The notes: generated by a model from the sequence alone, not told the origin. Positions 54,850 to 63,484 are shown, counted from the stretch's first letter. The stretch: 64,000 nt of DNA from Nocardia miyunensis NBRC 108239 (GCF_001613065.1 NZ_BDBQ01000074.1:1-64000), one strand, 5' to 3'. A program made the numbers and translations.

Positions 54850-55815
54850 CTAGCCGTTGCCCATGACCCACGGGTCGTTGGAGTTGAGGGCGACGAGTAG
54901 GAGGCGGATGGCGGCTACTCGGCGTTCCTTGCCGGGTAGTTCGTCCAGGGCGCATTCGGGGTCGGCGGGTGGGCCGAGGTGGGTGCAGCCTCGGGGGCAG
55001 TTCTCGGTGGCTTCGGCGAGGTCGGTGAAGGCGGCGATGACGTCGTCGGGGGTGATGTGGGCCAGGCCGAAGGAGCGGATGCCGGGGGTGTCGATGATCC
55101 AGCCGCCGTCGGTGAGGGGCAGAGCCAGGGACTGGGTCGAGGTGTGGCGGCCCTTGCCTACGCCGGAGACGTCGCCTACAGCTCGATCCGCTTGTGGGAC
55201 AACGCGATTGACCAGGGTGGACTTGCCGACGCCGGAGTGGCCGAGCAGGCAGGTGAGTTTGTCGTGCAGTAGGTCGTGCACCGCGTCGAGGAGGTCGTCG
55301 CGGCCGCCGTAGACGATGGTCAGATCCAGATCGTCGAAGGCGGCGGCGAATTCCGACTCGGCGGCCAGGTCGTGTTTGGTCAGGCACAGAATCGGTTGCA
55401 GCCCACCGGCATACGCCGCGGCCATGGCGCGCTCGACGAATCCGGTGCGCGGCGGGGGATCGGCCAGGGCGACCACGATGAACAGCTGCTCGGCGTTGGC
55501 GACCACGATCCGCTCGTACGGATCGGTGTCATCGGCGGTGCGCCGCAACACCGTTGCGCGATCGGCGACCCGCACGATGCGGGCCAGGGAGTCCGGTTTA
55601 CCGGACAGATCGCCGACCACGTCCACCTGATCGCCCACCACGATCGGGGTGCGGCCCAACTCGCGGGCGCGCATCGCGACGATGGGCCGATCCGGATCCC
55701 CGTCCAGCACACAGCTCCAGCGCCCGCGATCGACCGAGGTGACCATCGCCGCGCGCGCGTCCCGGTGTTCGGGACGATTCTTGGTGCGCGGACGAGAGCC
55801 CCTGCCCGGGCGCAC
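54850..55815 (-). CDS. rsgA: Ribosome small-subunit GTPase RsgA
   Basis: The 321-residue protein is a circularly permuted GTPase: G4 TKHD comes first, then the P-loop GHSGVGKST, switch region KGRHTST, G3 DTPG, and a C-terminal zinc finger (CPRGCTHLGPPADPEC). An OB-fold precedes them. RsgA helps mature the 30S subunit. The first ATG/GTG/TTG in frame is GTG 55815, but family-like sequence (REYDESDVRV) continues upstream to a CTG at 55851 that overlaps the aroA stop. The real start may be that CTG. The gene follows aroA in the same direction. Confidence 0.93.
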   Translation of the reverse strand: MRPGRGSRPRTKNRPEHRDARAAMVTSVDRGRWSCVLDGDPDRPIVAMRARELGRTPIVVGDQVDVVGDLSGKPDSLARIVRVADRATVLRRTADDTDPYERIVVANAEQLFIVVALADPPPRTGFVERAMAAAYAGGLQPILCLTKHDLAAESEFAAAFDDLDLTIVYGGRDDLLDAVHDLLHDKLTCLLGHSGVGKSTLVNRVVPQADRAVGDVSGVGKGRHTSTQSLALPLTDGGWIIDTPGIRSFGLAHITPDDVIAAFTDLAEATENCPRGCTHLGPPADPECALDELPGKERRVAAIRLLLVALNSNDPWVMGNG

Positions 55816-55847
55816 CCGGACATCGGACTCGTCGTACTCGCGCCGCT

Positions 55848-57155
55848 TCAGTGCGCCGACCCCGCCGCGTCGTCGACAGGGGCCGTGCCGTCAGCGGAAA
55901 GCATTGCCTCCCACAGGGATACGAAATCCGGCAGGGTCTTGGCGGTGGTGCCGACATCCTCCACCCGCACGCCGGGCACCCGCAGACCCAGGATCGCGCC
56001 CGCGGTGGCCATCCGGTGATCCGCGTAGGAGTGCCACGGCCCGCCCTGCAGCGGTGTCGGCACGATGGTCAGCCCGTCGTCGGTCTCGGTGACCTTGCCA
56101 CCGAGCCGGTTGATCTCGGTGGACAGCGCCGCCAGCCGATCGGTCTCGTGCCCGCGCAGATGTGCGATGCCCCGCAGCCGCGACGGCGAATCCGCAAGTG
56201 CCGCAAGGGCGGCCACCGTCGGGGTGAGTTCGCCGACATCGTGCAGATCGATATCGATCCCGGCCAGCCGATCGGGCCCGCGCACGACGAGCTTGCCGTG
56301 GGCGCGGCGCACCTCGGCCCCCATGCGCACCAGGATCTCCCGGATGACGTCCCCCGGCTGCGTGGTCAGCTGCGGCCAGTGCGGAATGGTCACCTCGCCG
56401 GCGGTCACCGCGGCTGCGGCCAGGAACGGCGTCGCATTGGACAGATCGGGCTCGACCTCCCAGTCCACGCCGTGGATCGGGCCCGGCGCGACCGTCCAGA
56501 TCTGCTCGCGGCGTGGATCGGTGGGCGCGGTGACCTCGACGTCGGCCTGCCGCAACATCTGCACGGTCATCTCGATATGCGGCATCGAGGGCAGCGGGGC
56601 GCCCTTGTGATGCACCGTCAGCCCCTCGGTGAAGCGTGCCGCGGACAGCAGCAGCCCGGAGACGAACTGCGAGGAGCCCGACGCGTCGATGGTCACCGAT
56701 CCGCCGCGCAGCGCGCCGTCGCCGTGCACCGTGAACGGCAGGGTGTCGCCGTCGATGGTGACGCCGAGCCCGCGCAGCGCGTCCAGGATGGTGCGCAGCG
56801 GCCGCAGCGCGGCCTGATCGTCGCCGAAGAACGCGACGTCGCCGTGGGCCAGCGCCGCCACCGGAGGCAGGAAGCGCATGACGGTTCCGGCGAGTCCGCA
56901 GTCGACGCTCGCGCCGGTCAACTCGGCGGGGGTGACGGCGAGAGTGTCGGCGTCACCGCTGATCTCGGCGCCCATCGCCCGCAGCGCCGCGATCATGAGG
57001 TTGGTGTCGCGACTGCGCAGCGCCCCGGTGATGGTCGAGGGGCGATCGGCGAGCGCGGCGAGGATCAGGGCCCGGTTGGTGATGGATTTGGACCCGGGCA
57101 GGGGCACGGTCGCGTGGACGGGTTGCTCGGTATGGGGCGCTGGCCAGAGACTCAC
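55848..57155 (-). CDS. aroA: 3-phosphoshikimate 1-carboxyvinyltransferase
   Basis: The 435-residue EPSP synthase has the N-terminal LPGSKSITNRALILAALA, LAGTVMRFLPPVAAL, the substrate-binding SSQFVSGLLLSAA, EPDLSNATPFLAAA and the conserved HLRGHETDRLAALSTEINRLGG and YADHRMATAG. It joins PEP and shikimate-3-phosphate in aromatic amino acid synthesis. I chose GTG 57155 (VSLWPAP), as mycobacterial AroA starts with a similar KTWPAP; ATG 57194 or 57221 would add 13-22 residues. It is followed directly by rsgA. Confidence 0.94.
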   Translation of the reverse strand: MSLWPAPHTEQPVHATVPLPGSKSITNRALILAALADRPSTITGALRSRDTNLMIAALRAMGAEISGDADTLAVTPAELTGASVDCGLAGTVMRFLPPVAALAHGDVAFFGDDQAALRPLRTILDALRGLGVTIDGDTLPFTVHGDGALRGGSVTIDASGSSQFVSGLLLSAARFTEGLTVHHKGAPLPSMPHIEMTVQMLRQADVEVTAPTDPRREQIWTVAPGPIHGVDWEVEPDLSNATPFLAAAAVTAGEVTIPHWPQLTTQPGDVIREILVRMGAEVRRAHGKLVVRGPDRLAGIDIDLHDVGELTPTVAALAALADSPSRLRGIAHLRGHETDRLAALSTEINRLGGKVTETDDGLTIVPTPLQGGPWHSYADHRMATAGAILGLRVPGVRVEDVGTTAKTLPDFVSLWEAMLSADGTAPVDDAAGSAH

Positions 57156-57219
57156 ACCACCATCTTCGCCTATCGGTTGATTCGGGATGCGCATGGTCAT
57201 GAACTCGCAGCAAATGCAC

Positions 57220-57250
57220 AAGCCCGCGGCGGGGAAACCGGCGCGGGCTT
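57220..57250 (-). terminator. Stem-loop after the Uma2 gene
   Basis: AAGCCCGCG (57220-57228) pairs with CGCGGGCTT (57242-57250) around a 13-nt loop. It starts 30 bp after the Uma2 stop and ends before the aroA start, so it separates the two transcripts. Confidence 0.65.
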
Positions 57251-57279
57251 ATGAGATTTCACCGGGCGTGGCGGGGTGT

Positions 57280-57930
57280 TCAGAACTCGAGTTCGGACCA
57301 GGGGATGGAGATGGGGAACGGATGAACGATCTCCACGCCGTTCTCGTCGGCGTGTGTCCATTCGCCGACGAGGATGTAGTTGGCCCGGTGCAGTGCTCGG
57401 ACTCCGTCCGGCAGTTGTCCGGAGCGTGTCTCCAGTGCGAAGGCACGCACTGTATCGATCGCGCTGTCGTCGCGGGCCAGCTCGACTTCCCAGTACCAGG
57501 GGATTCCACCTCCGGCGTAGCGGGCCCGCTTGGCCTCGATCTCCGAGACGCTGTTGGAAGGGGAGAGAACTTCTCCGACCAAGACCACATCGTCGGCGCG
57601 AACGTCCTGGTACGGGGCACCGAGACAGCGGTGCACCAGGAAGTCGGGGGTCATGAAGTCGGATTTCCCGGTCTGCCCGAAGAAGACGTTGGTCTCGAGA
57701 TTGGCGATCCAGCAGTGCTCGGTTCGGTCCGACATGTCCTTGCGGGCGGAGCGCTCGAGGGAATTCGTCAGTCGGCGAGTAAACATCTGATGTTCCCCCG
57801 GCCCGCGCCGCGCCCACACGACATGACCTTCCCACAATTCGATCTGCGCGGCGATCTCTTCCGGTAGACGCTCCAGTTCCTCCCACGTCATGGTCTCGGG
57901 GAGATCGGGCCGGACGTATGGCGTGGACAT
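57280..57930 (-). CDS. Uma2 family protein (second intact copy)
   Basis: This 216-residue protein starts MSTPYVRPDLPETMTWEELE. It carries the Uma2 core: MTPDFLVHR with the first acidic residue, VVLVGEVLSPSNSVSEIEAKRARYAGGGIPWYW in overlapping pieces with the E...K pattern. It differs from the copy at 30647 but is closely related to the degraded copy at 50802. Function is unknown; the fold is nuclease-like. ATG 57930 is followed by the conserved region; the 17 codons upstream look non-coding. It sits between aroA and an aldehyde dehydrogenase gene and is separated from both by stem-loops. Confidence 0.87.
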   Translation of the reverse strand: MSTPYVRPDLPETMTWEELERLPEEIAAQIELWEGHVVWARRGPGEHQMFTRRLTNSLERSARKDMSDRTEHCWIANLETNVFFGQTGKSDFMTPDFLVHRCLGAPYQDVRADDVVLVGEVLSPSNSVSEIEAKRARYAGGGIPWYWEVELARDDSAIDTVRAFALETRSGQLPDGVRALHRANYILVGEWTHADENGVEIVHPFPISIPWSELEF

Positions 57931-57954
57931 GCCGAAATGATAGCCCGGCCCCCA

Positions 57955-57982
57955 GGTGGCCGGTGATTTTCCACCGGCCACC
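57955..57982 (-). terminator. Stem-loop terminator of the aldehyde dehydrogenase gene
   Basis: GGTGGCCGGTG (57955-57965) pairs perfectly with CACCGGCCACC (57972-57982) around a 6-nt loop. It starts 8 bp after the aldehyde dehydrogenase stop and lies just upstream of the Uma2 start codon at 57930. Confidence 0.8.
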
Positions 57983-57990
57983 CGAACCCG

Positions 57991-59496
57991 CTACTTGTGC
58001 CGCCCGTGCAGGATCGGCACCACCCGGCGCAGCAGCTTCATCGTGCTCGAGGTACGTGAGTAGCTCAGCAACGCCATACCCGGAATCGCGAAGCGCTGCA
58101 CCGCGATCGAATGCGGCACGGTGAACTCCAGCATGCCGGGCGCGCCGTGGATGCGGCCGATACCCGAGTCGCGGCCGCCGCCGAAGGGCAGTGCGGAGAT
58201 CGCCGCGAAACCGAGCACCGCGTTGACCGAGGTGGCCCCGGCCTTGATCCGGCGGGCGATCTCCAGGCCTTGCTTTCGCGAGAACACCGTCGAACCCAGC
58301 GAGTAGGTCGAGTTGTTGGCCAGTTCGATCGCCTCGTCGATGTTGTCGACGGTGCGGATGGTGACGGTCGGGCCGAAGGTCTCCTCGCGCACGGCGGCCG
58401 AGTCCTCGTCCACGTCGACCAGGACGACCGGTTCGATGAACGGTCCCTTGATCGAGTCGAGGCCGCCGAGCACGGCGGTGCCGCCGTTGTTCAGCGCGTC
58501 CTCGATGTGGCGGCGCACGACGTCGATCTGGCTGGGCATGGTCATCGGGCCGTAGTCGGCCTTGGCGTCCGAGCCCGGGTGCACGCCGGACAGGATCCGC
58601 TTGACCTCGGCGACGAACTTGTCGCGGATCGAGGCGTCCACGTAGACGCGTTCGACGCCCGCGCAGGTCTGGCCGCTGTTCATGGTCGCGCCGTAGGCGA
58701 CCGCGTCGGCGGCGGCGGTGACGTCGGCGTCGGCCGCGACGATCACCGCGTCCTTGCCGCCGCATTCCAGCAGCACCGGGGTCAGCCGCTCGGCCGCCGC
58801 GGCCATGATCTTCTTGCCGGTGGCCGCCGATCCGGTGAACGCGATCTTGTCGATATCCGCGCGCACCAGCGCCGCGCCGGTCTCGCCGTAGCCGTTGATC
58901 GTGGTGAAGACCCCGCCGGGCAGTTCGGGATTGGCCTCGGTGAACGCCTGGGCGACGAAATTGCCTATGCCGGTGGAGAATTCGCTCGGCTTGTAGACCA
59001 CGGCATTACCCGCGGCCAGGGCGTAGGCGATCGAGCCGTTGGGGGTGTAGATCGGGTAGTTCCAGGGCCCGATCACGCCGATCACGCCGAGCGGACGCTG
59101 CTCGATGTACGCGCCGAAGTTGGACATCAGCGCGCCGGGGGAGACCTTCTTGGTCTTCAGGACCTTCTCGGCGTTCTTGGCCGCCCAGGAGATGTGCTCG
59201 AGGGTCAGCATCAGTTCGAGGAACGCGTCGTCGCGGGTCTTGCCGTTCTCGGCGTGGATCAGATCGCAGAGTTCATCGGATTTCTCGACCAGCCGGGTGG
59301 CCCACCGCAGCAGATATCGCTTGCGGTCGGCGTAGCTCAGCGCACCCCAGCTTCCGGCGGCGGTGCGGGCCTTGGCGACGGCCGCGGCCACCGCCTCCTC
59401 GTCGGCGATCGGATGCGTATCGATGACCTCGCCCGTGGCCGGGTTGACCGAGGTCAGCACGGTCCGTCGGGCGGTTGTCGGATCGGTGGTGGACAT
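57991..59496 (-). CDS. Aldehyde dehydrogenase (succinic-semialdehyde type)
   Basis: The 501-residue protein is an NAD(P)-dependent aldehyde dehydrogenase. It has VIGVIGPWNYP, the Rossmann segment AFTGSAATGKKI, the catalytic Glu in LLECGGKDA and the catalytic Cys in NSGQTCAGVERVYV. The C-terminal membrane-near hydrophobic end (GMALLSYSRTSS) resembles class-3-like ALDHs. The closest match I recall is the GabD2/succinic-semialdehyde group of actinobacteria, but substrate cannot be assigned firmly. It is a single-gene unit with its own terminator. Confidence 0.88.
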   Translation of the reverse strand: MSTTDPTTARRTVLTSVNPATGEVIDTHPIADEEAVAAAVAKARTAAGSWGALSYADRKRYLLRWATRLVEKSDELCDLIHAENGKTRDDAFLELMLTLEHISWAAKNAEKVLKTKKVSPGALMSNFGAYIEQRPLGVIGVIGPWNYPIYTPNGSIAYALAAGNAVVYKPSEFSTGIGNFVAQAFTEANPELPGGVFTTINGYGETGAALVRADIDKIAFTGSAATGKKIMAAAAERLTPVLLECGGKDAVIVAADADVTAAADAVAYGATMNSGQTCAGVERVYVDASIRDKFVAEVKRILSGVHPGSDAKADYGPMTMPSQIDVVRRHIEDALNNGGTAVLGGLDSIKGPFIEPVVLVDVDEDSAAVREETFGPTVTIRTVDNIDEAIELANNSTYSLGSTVFSRKQGLEIARRIKAGATSVNAVLGFAAISALPFGGGRDSGIGRIHGAPGMLEFTVPHSIAVQRFAIPGMALLSYSRTSSTMKLLRRVVPILHGRHK

Positions 59497-59641
59497 GGTT
59501 TCGGCGACCCCTAGTGAGAAAGTGAGTGCATGAAGTTCTCATAGCTTGGATATGGACAGCTTAGATATGAAGTCACCCGCCATCACATGTAATTCCGGCC
59601 AATCTGGACGGCCGTTGCGGCAGCTCTTTAGCATGGTTCAC

Positions 59642-60412
59642 ATGTGCGGCAGATATGCGACCACGGTGAATCCGGGCCGTCTGGCGGCCGAACTCGATGC
59701 GATAGATGAGACGGGTGATGCGCCCGTCGAGCCCAATTACAATGTCGCGCCGACCAATCAGGTGCTGACGGTGGTCGAGCGGCACGATCGCGACCATCCC
59801 GACGACGCCGCTCGACTGCGGATCCGGCGGATGCGCTGGGGTCTGATCCCGGTGTGGACCAAGGCGGCCGAACCCGGCGTGCCGGTGAAGGGGAAGCCGC
59901 TGTTCAACGCGCGCGCCGATCGCGCCGCCGAGGCGCCGTCCTTCCGCGATGCGGTGCGGAAACGCCGCTGCCTGGTGCCGATGGACGGCTGGTACGAGTG
60001 GGTCGTGGAGGGTGATTCGACGACCAAGGGCAAGGCCGTCAAACGTCCCTACTACATGTCCCGGGCCGACGGTTCGCCGCTCTACATGGCCGGGCTGTGG
60101 TCGATCTGGCGTGATCGCGCCCAGGGGGAGATGGATCCGCTGCTGTCCTGCACGATCCTGACCACCGACGCGATCGGCGACCTGACCGCGATCCACGACC
60201 GGATGCCGCTGATGATGCCGCGCGAGCAGTGGTCCGCCTGGCTCGACCCGGACCACCCCGCACCGCATGAGCTTCTGGAAACCCCTGGGCCGGAACGGGT
60301 TTCGGACATCGTGGTGCGGGAGGTCCCGTCGCTGGTGAACAGCGTCCGCAACAACGGCCCCGAACTGCTGAGCCGGGTGGAGGACCAGCCCGGACAGACC
60401 AGCCTGCTGTAA
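59642..60412 (+). CDS. SRAP-domain protein (YedK/HMCES family)
   Basis: The 256-residue protein starts MCGRYATT, the invariant SRAP N-terminus; after Met removal the Cys2 amine and thiol bond to abasic sites in single-stranded DNA. Further motifs are YNVAPTNQV, RWGLIPVWTK, NARADRAAEAPSFRDAVRKRRCLVP and TTDAIGDLTAIHDRMPLMM with the catalytic His. It protects abasic sites. The start must be ATG 59642, because any longer form (for example ATG 59633) would bury Cys2. M. tuberculosis has the homologue Rv3226c near aroA. Confidence 0.93.
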   Translation: MCGRYATTVNPGRLAAELDAIDETGDAPVEPNYNVAPTNQVLTVVERHDRDHPDDAARLRIRRMRWGLIPVWTKAAEPGVPVKGKPLFNARADRAAEAPSFRDAVRKRRCLVPMDGWYEWVVEGDSTTKGKAVKRPYYMSRADGSPLYMAGLWSIWRDRAQGEMDPLLSCTILTTDAIGDLTAIHDRMPLMMPREQWSAWLDPDHPAPHELLETPGPERVSDIVVREVPSLVNSVRNNGPELLSRVEDQPGQTSLL

Positions 60413-60464
60413 TTTCGGCCTCCGCTCCGCTCCGGCGGGTTTGCAGTGCGCTTCGCTCCGGCGG

Positions 60465-60558
60465 GTTTGCGGCGCCCGGAGGCTCACCGCCCGGCACCGT
60501 GCCGGGCGCTCGTTCCTCGCACCTGCCACGCGTCCGGGCGGCGAGCCGCGCCGCAAAC
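60465..60558. repeat. Long inverted-repeat intergenic element, copy 2
   Basis: GTTTGCGGCGC (60465-60475) pairs with GCGCCGCAAAC (60548-60558). Inside, GGCTCACCGCCCGG (60481-60494) pairs with CCGGGCGGCGAGCC (60534-60547) with one mismatch. Upstream of the left arm is the shared TCGGCCTCCGCT (60415-60426), and a CGGCGGG or CCGGCGGG box occurs more than once. It follows the SRAP gene and resembles copy 1 after sahH in layout and in outer sequence. Confidence 0.65.
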
Positions 60559-60596
60559 TCGAGGTGGGCGAATCGGACGTGGCTCGGGCTTGGGTA

Positions 60597-60890
60597 CTAC
60601 TCGCAGCGGACGCTCGGGGCAATGAGGTTGAGCGTGCATTTGGTGAGCTCCGCGCTCATATCGATGATCCGCGTGACGATATCCCCGCCCCGGTCCTGCA
60701 CCCTCTCGGCCTGCTCGCCGAGATCGTAGGGGTCGGAATGGCCGGGGGCTTCGTTCTGCGCGCCGCCGAGCGGGTAGTCGGGATTTCCCTGCGGCTCGGC
60801 GGCGGCGGTGGCGGCGCCGAAGGTGAGGATCACGCCGCCGCACAGGGCGATGATCATGGCGCGAACGGACTGTCGGTGGAACATGCGCAT
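60597..60890 (-). CDS. Small secreted protein, unknown function
   Basis: The 97-residue protein has a signal peptide: basic HRQSVR, then MIIALCGGVILTFGAATAAA, with cleavage probably after TAAAEP. The mature part (about 65 residues) is acidic and ends with two cysteines (TKCTLN...VRCE) that could form a disulfide. I recognise no family. The first ATG at 60890 has GAGG 5 nt upstream; the second at 60884 is possible. It converges on the SRAP gene and lies 118 bp from the MarR gene. Confidence 0.75.
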   Translation of the reverse strand: MRMFHRQSVRAMIIALCGGVILTFGAATAAAEPQGNPDYPLGGAQNEAPGHSDPYDLGEQAERVQDRGGDIVTRIIDMSAELTKCTLNLIAPSVRCE

Positions 60891-61015
60891 CACATCCTCG
60901 GATCGACGGAACGGGCCCGTCAAGTAAACGCACACCGGGGAGTGCCGCACGTGATTTGGGTATTCGCGCTCGTAGCTCAGCGTGTTCTCGAGGAGTTCTC
61001 GAGCGGACGCGGTGG

Positions 61016-61510
61016 TTACCGGGGCTTCTCCGGCGCGGGATCCTTCGGATGCAGAGTGAGGATGGTCTCGCGTGCCTGTTCGTAGTCGTCGACGAAGCGG
61101 CGCATCATCTGCCCGAGTTCGGCGCGCTCCGATTCGCTCCAGTGTTGCAGGACGCTGTCCAGCATCGCGTTGCGGCGCTGCCGCAGCGCGGTGGCCAGTT
61201 CCCGTCCCGCGTCGGTGACGGCCAGGACGCTGGCGCGGCCGTCGGCCGGATCGGCGCGACGTTCGATGAGTCCGCGTTTGACCAGTGCGGCGGCCTGGCG
61301 GCTGATGGTGGAGGCGTCGGAGTACAGCAGTTCGGCCAGTGCGCCCGAGCGCATCGGGCCGTCGTAGAGCAGCCGGAAGATGATCGAGTAAGCTGCTGCC
61401 TCGATCTCACCGTGGGAGGCGGCCGAGATCTGCGCGTTGGTGCGCTCCCGGATTCGGCCCAGGCGGATCAACTGCAGGGCGATGAGATCGATCGCCTCGT
61501 CGTGGTCCAT
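61016..61510 (-). CDS. MarR family transcriptional regulator
   Basis: The 164-residue protein has the MarR winged helix: SGALAELLYSDASTISRQAAALVKRGLIERRADPADGRASVLAVTDAGREL covers helix-turn-helix and wing (in overlapping pieces). ATG 61510 is preceded by GAGGAGGG 6 nt upstream. MarR proteins repress efflux or oxidative-stress genes and respond to small phenolic or redox signals. A perfect palindrome at 61568 in its promoter suggests autoregulation. No typical target gene is adjacent; the next gene on the other side, ybaK-like, reads toward it. Confidence 0.9.
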   Translation of the reverse strand: MDHDEAIDLIALQLIRLGRIRERTNAQISAASHGEIEAAAYSIIFRLLYDGPMRSGALAELLYSDASTISRQAAALVKRGLIERRADPADGRASVLAVTDAGRELATALRQRRNAMLDSVLQHWSESERAELGQMMRRFVDDYEQARETILTLHPKDPAPEKPR

Positions 61511-61567
61511 GGACGCCCTCCTCGGGAACCGCAACACTGGCCGACGCGGTCAATTGCTTGAATAATC

Positions 61568-61577
61568 CAACTAGTTG
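61568..61577. promoter_or_regulatory. MarR operator palindrome
   Basis: CAACTAGTTG is a perfect 10-bp palindrome 58 bp before the MarR start. Flanking half-sites TTGCTTG (61553-61559) and GGCAAG (61583-61588) extend the symmetry. The region is AT-rich and suits a MarR autoregulatory operator. Confidence 0.6.
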
Positions 61578-61687
61578 TACTAGGCAAGTATGTGTCAGGC
61601 TGTGGGGGATATGCAAGGCGGCCGCTGTGGCGTTCCGTCGTCGCAGGTCGGCGAGGGTGCTGTCCGAGATGTCCGGGTTGTGAATTC

Positions 61688-62191
61688 TCAGGCGGCGGTG
61701 ATCGCGGCCGTGGCCGCCGAGGTGAGCCGCACCAGATCCTGCGGCGCGAGTTCGATCTCCAGACCGCGTCGTCCGGCGCTGCACAGCATCCGATCCCAGT
61801 CCAGGGCCGAGGCATCGATCACCGTCGGCAGCGCGCGCTTCTGGCCCAGCGGGGAGATTCCGCCCAGCACGTAGCCGGTGGTCCGTTCGGCCTTGGTCTT
61901 GTCGGCCATGACCGCCTTCGACGCACCCAGCGCCGCGGCGGCGGCCTTGAGCGAGAGCGTCGCGGGGACCGGCAGCACCGCGACCGCCAGCCGGGGTGCG
62001 CCCGACCCGCCCGACAACTCGATCACCAGCGTCTTGAAGATCTGCCCGGCCTGCACGCCCAGCCGTTCGGCCAGGGCCGAGACCGCCTCGGCCCCGAACG
62101 AGTCGTTGCGCGGATCGTGCGGATAGGTGTGCACGCGATGAGCCACCTCGGCCTGGGTCACTGCGCGGATCGCGGGGGTCGGGGCAGCCAT
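61688..62191 (-). CDS. ybaK: Cys-tRNA(Pro) deacylase (YbaK type)
   Basis: The 167-residue protein matches YbaK/EbsC: AEVAHRVHTYPHDP, AERLGVQAGQIFKTLVIEL with the conserved Lys, LAVAVLPVPATLSLKAAAAALGASKAVMADK and the GGISPLGQKRALPTVIDASAL region (overlapping pieces). It hydrolyses Cys misacylated onto tRNA(Pro). ATG 62191 (MAAPTPAIRAV) is the family-like start. It lies between MarR and the divergent sigH. The sigH promoter is in the 134-bp gap. Confidence 0.92.
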   Translation of the reverse strand: MAAPTPAIRAVTQAEVAHRVHTYPHDPRNDSFGAEAVSALAERLGVQAGQIFKTLVIELSGGSGAPRLAVAVLPVPATLSLKAAAAALGASKAVMADKTKAERTTGYVLGGISPLGQKRALPTVIDASALDWDRMLCSAGRRGLEIELAPQDLVRLTSAATAAITAA

Positions 62192-62248
62192 GCCGGTCAC
62201 CCTAGGACGGGCCGCCGGGCCCGGCCAAGCGGTGTGCCCGGCAGCGCG

Positions 62249-62274
62249 GGAACACAGCGGCCCCGGCGCATGTT
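62249..62274 (+). promoter_or_regulatory. SigH-type promoter of sigH
   Basis: GGAAC (62249-62253), 18 bp, then GTT (62272-62274) matches the SigH/SigR consensus GGAAY-N18-GTT. Transcription would start near 62281, about 45 bp upstream of the GTG at 62326. This is where Streptomyces has its self-activated sigR promoter. Confidence 0.7.
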
Positions 62275-62325
62275 GCATGCGATACGACACGCATCCCAAC
62301 CCGTGAGAATCGAAGGAGTCTGCCG

Positions 62326-63171
62326 GTGACGGTTCTGATCGACGAACGTCCGCTGCGCACAGCGTCGTCCGCGGTGCTCACCGCGATCCCGGTGCCTCCC
62401 GTCACCGGATTCCCGCTGCCCACATCGCTCACGGTAGATTCTGTGACTACGGCGATCGAAGGGATGGGCGTGACGAGCGACGACGATTTGGCGGCCGATC
62501 GCCTGGACGGTGCGGCCGAGACGCGGAAATCGGGCGGTGACGCCGAGGCGCGGGAATCGGCCGCGTCCGCGGATCCCGCCGAGTTGGCGCAGCGGTTCGA
62601 GCGCGATGCGCTCCCGCTGCTGGACCAGCTCTACGGCGCGGCGCTGCGGATGACCCGCAACCCCGCCGACGCGGAGGATCTGGTGCAGGAGACCTTCGCG
62701 AAGGCGTACCAGGGCTTCCGGTCCTTCCGGGAGGGCACCAACCTGCGGGCCTGGCTGTACCGGATCCTGACCAACACCTACATCAACTCCTACCGCAAGA
62801 AGCAGCGTCAGCCCGCGCAGTATCCGACCGACGAGATCACCGACTGGCAGCTGGCCGCCACGGCCGAGCACACCTCGACGGGTCTGCGTTCGGCCGAGAT
62901 GGAGGCGCTGGAGGCGCTGCCGGACGACGACATCAAGGCCGCGCTGCAGGAACTTCCCGAGGAGTTCCGCATGGCGGTGTACTACGCCGACGTGGAGGGC
63001 TTCCCCTACAAGGAGATCGCCGAGATCATGGGCACTCCGATCGGCACGGTCATGTCCCGGCTGCATCGCGGTCGCAAGCAGCTCAAGGGGCTGCTCGCCG
63101 ATGTGGCCCACGAGCGGGGGTTCGATCGAAACCAGGCGGGGGACGGGGCGCGTCAGGAGGTCACCCAGTGA
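62326..63171 (+). CDS. sigH: ECF sigma factor SigH (two likely starts)
   Basis: The core matches mycobacterial SigH almost entirely: ALRMTRNPADAEDLVQETFAKAY (region 2), NTYINSYRKKQRQPAQYPT, and the sigma-4 segment MAVYYADVEGFPYKEIAEIM with GTVMSRLHRGRKQLK (given in pieces). It directs the thiol-oxidation and heat-stress response. The full frame from GTG 62326 gives 281 residues with AAGGAG 7 nt upstream. An internal GTG at 62470, 6 nt after GAAGGG, gives 233 residues, close to other SigH proteins. Both may be used. rshA overlaps the stop (GTGA). Confidence 0.93.
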   Translation: MTVLIDERPLRTASSAVLTAIPVPPVTGFPLPTSLTVDSVTTAIEGMGVTSDDDLAADRLDGAAETRKSGGDAEARESAASADPAELAQRFERDALPLLDQLYGAALRMTRNPADAEDLVQETFAKAYQGFRSFREGTNLRAWLYRILTNTYINSYRKKQRQPAQYPTDEITDWQLAATAEHTSTGLRSAEMEALEALPDDDIKAALQELPEEFRMAVYYADVEGFPYKEIAEIMGTPIGTVMSRLHRGRKQLKGLLADVAHERGFDRNQAGDGARQEVTQ

Positions 63172-63479
63172 GTGGGCACCAGCACAGCGAGCGCGGGACC
63201 GAAGGGGATGCGGATATGAAGCTGGACTGCACGGCGGTACTCGCCGATGTCTGGCTGATGCTCGACGGCGAATGCGATCAGGCCACTCGCGAGCGTTTGC
63301 AGCACCATCTGGAGACCTGCTCGCCGTGTATCGACGCGTACGGCCTCGAGGAGAAGCTCAAGCGGCTGCTCAACCGCAAGTGCGGCGGCGACCGGGCCCC
63401 GGATTCACTGCGCGAGCGATTGACCGTGGAGATCCGGCGTTCGATCACCGTGACCGACAGCACGATCGAGAACCCCTGA
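63168..63479 (+). CDS. rshA: Anti-sigma factor RshA (zinc anti-sigma, ZAS)
   Basis: The 103-residue protein has the ZAS motif H47-x3-C51-x2-C54 in HHLETCSPC and the RshA-type segments DVWLMLDGECD and GLEEKLKRLLNRKCGGDRAPDSLRERL (overlapping pieces). It binds SigH and releases it when the cysteines are oxidised. The GTG start overlaps the sigH stop codon in GTGA, so the two proteins are made together. A strong bidirectional terminator follows the gene. Confidence 0.94.
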   Translation: MSGHQHSERGTEGDADMKLDCTAVLADVWLMLDGECDQATRERLQHHLETCSPCIDAYGLEEKLKRLLNRKCGGDRAPDSLRERLTVEIRRSITVTDSTIENP

Positions 63480-63484
63480 CAGCA

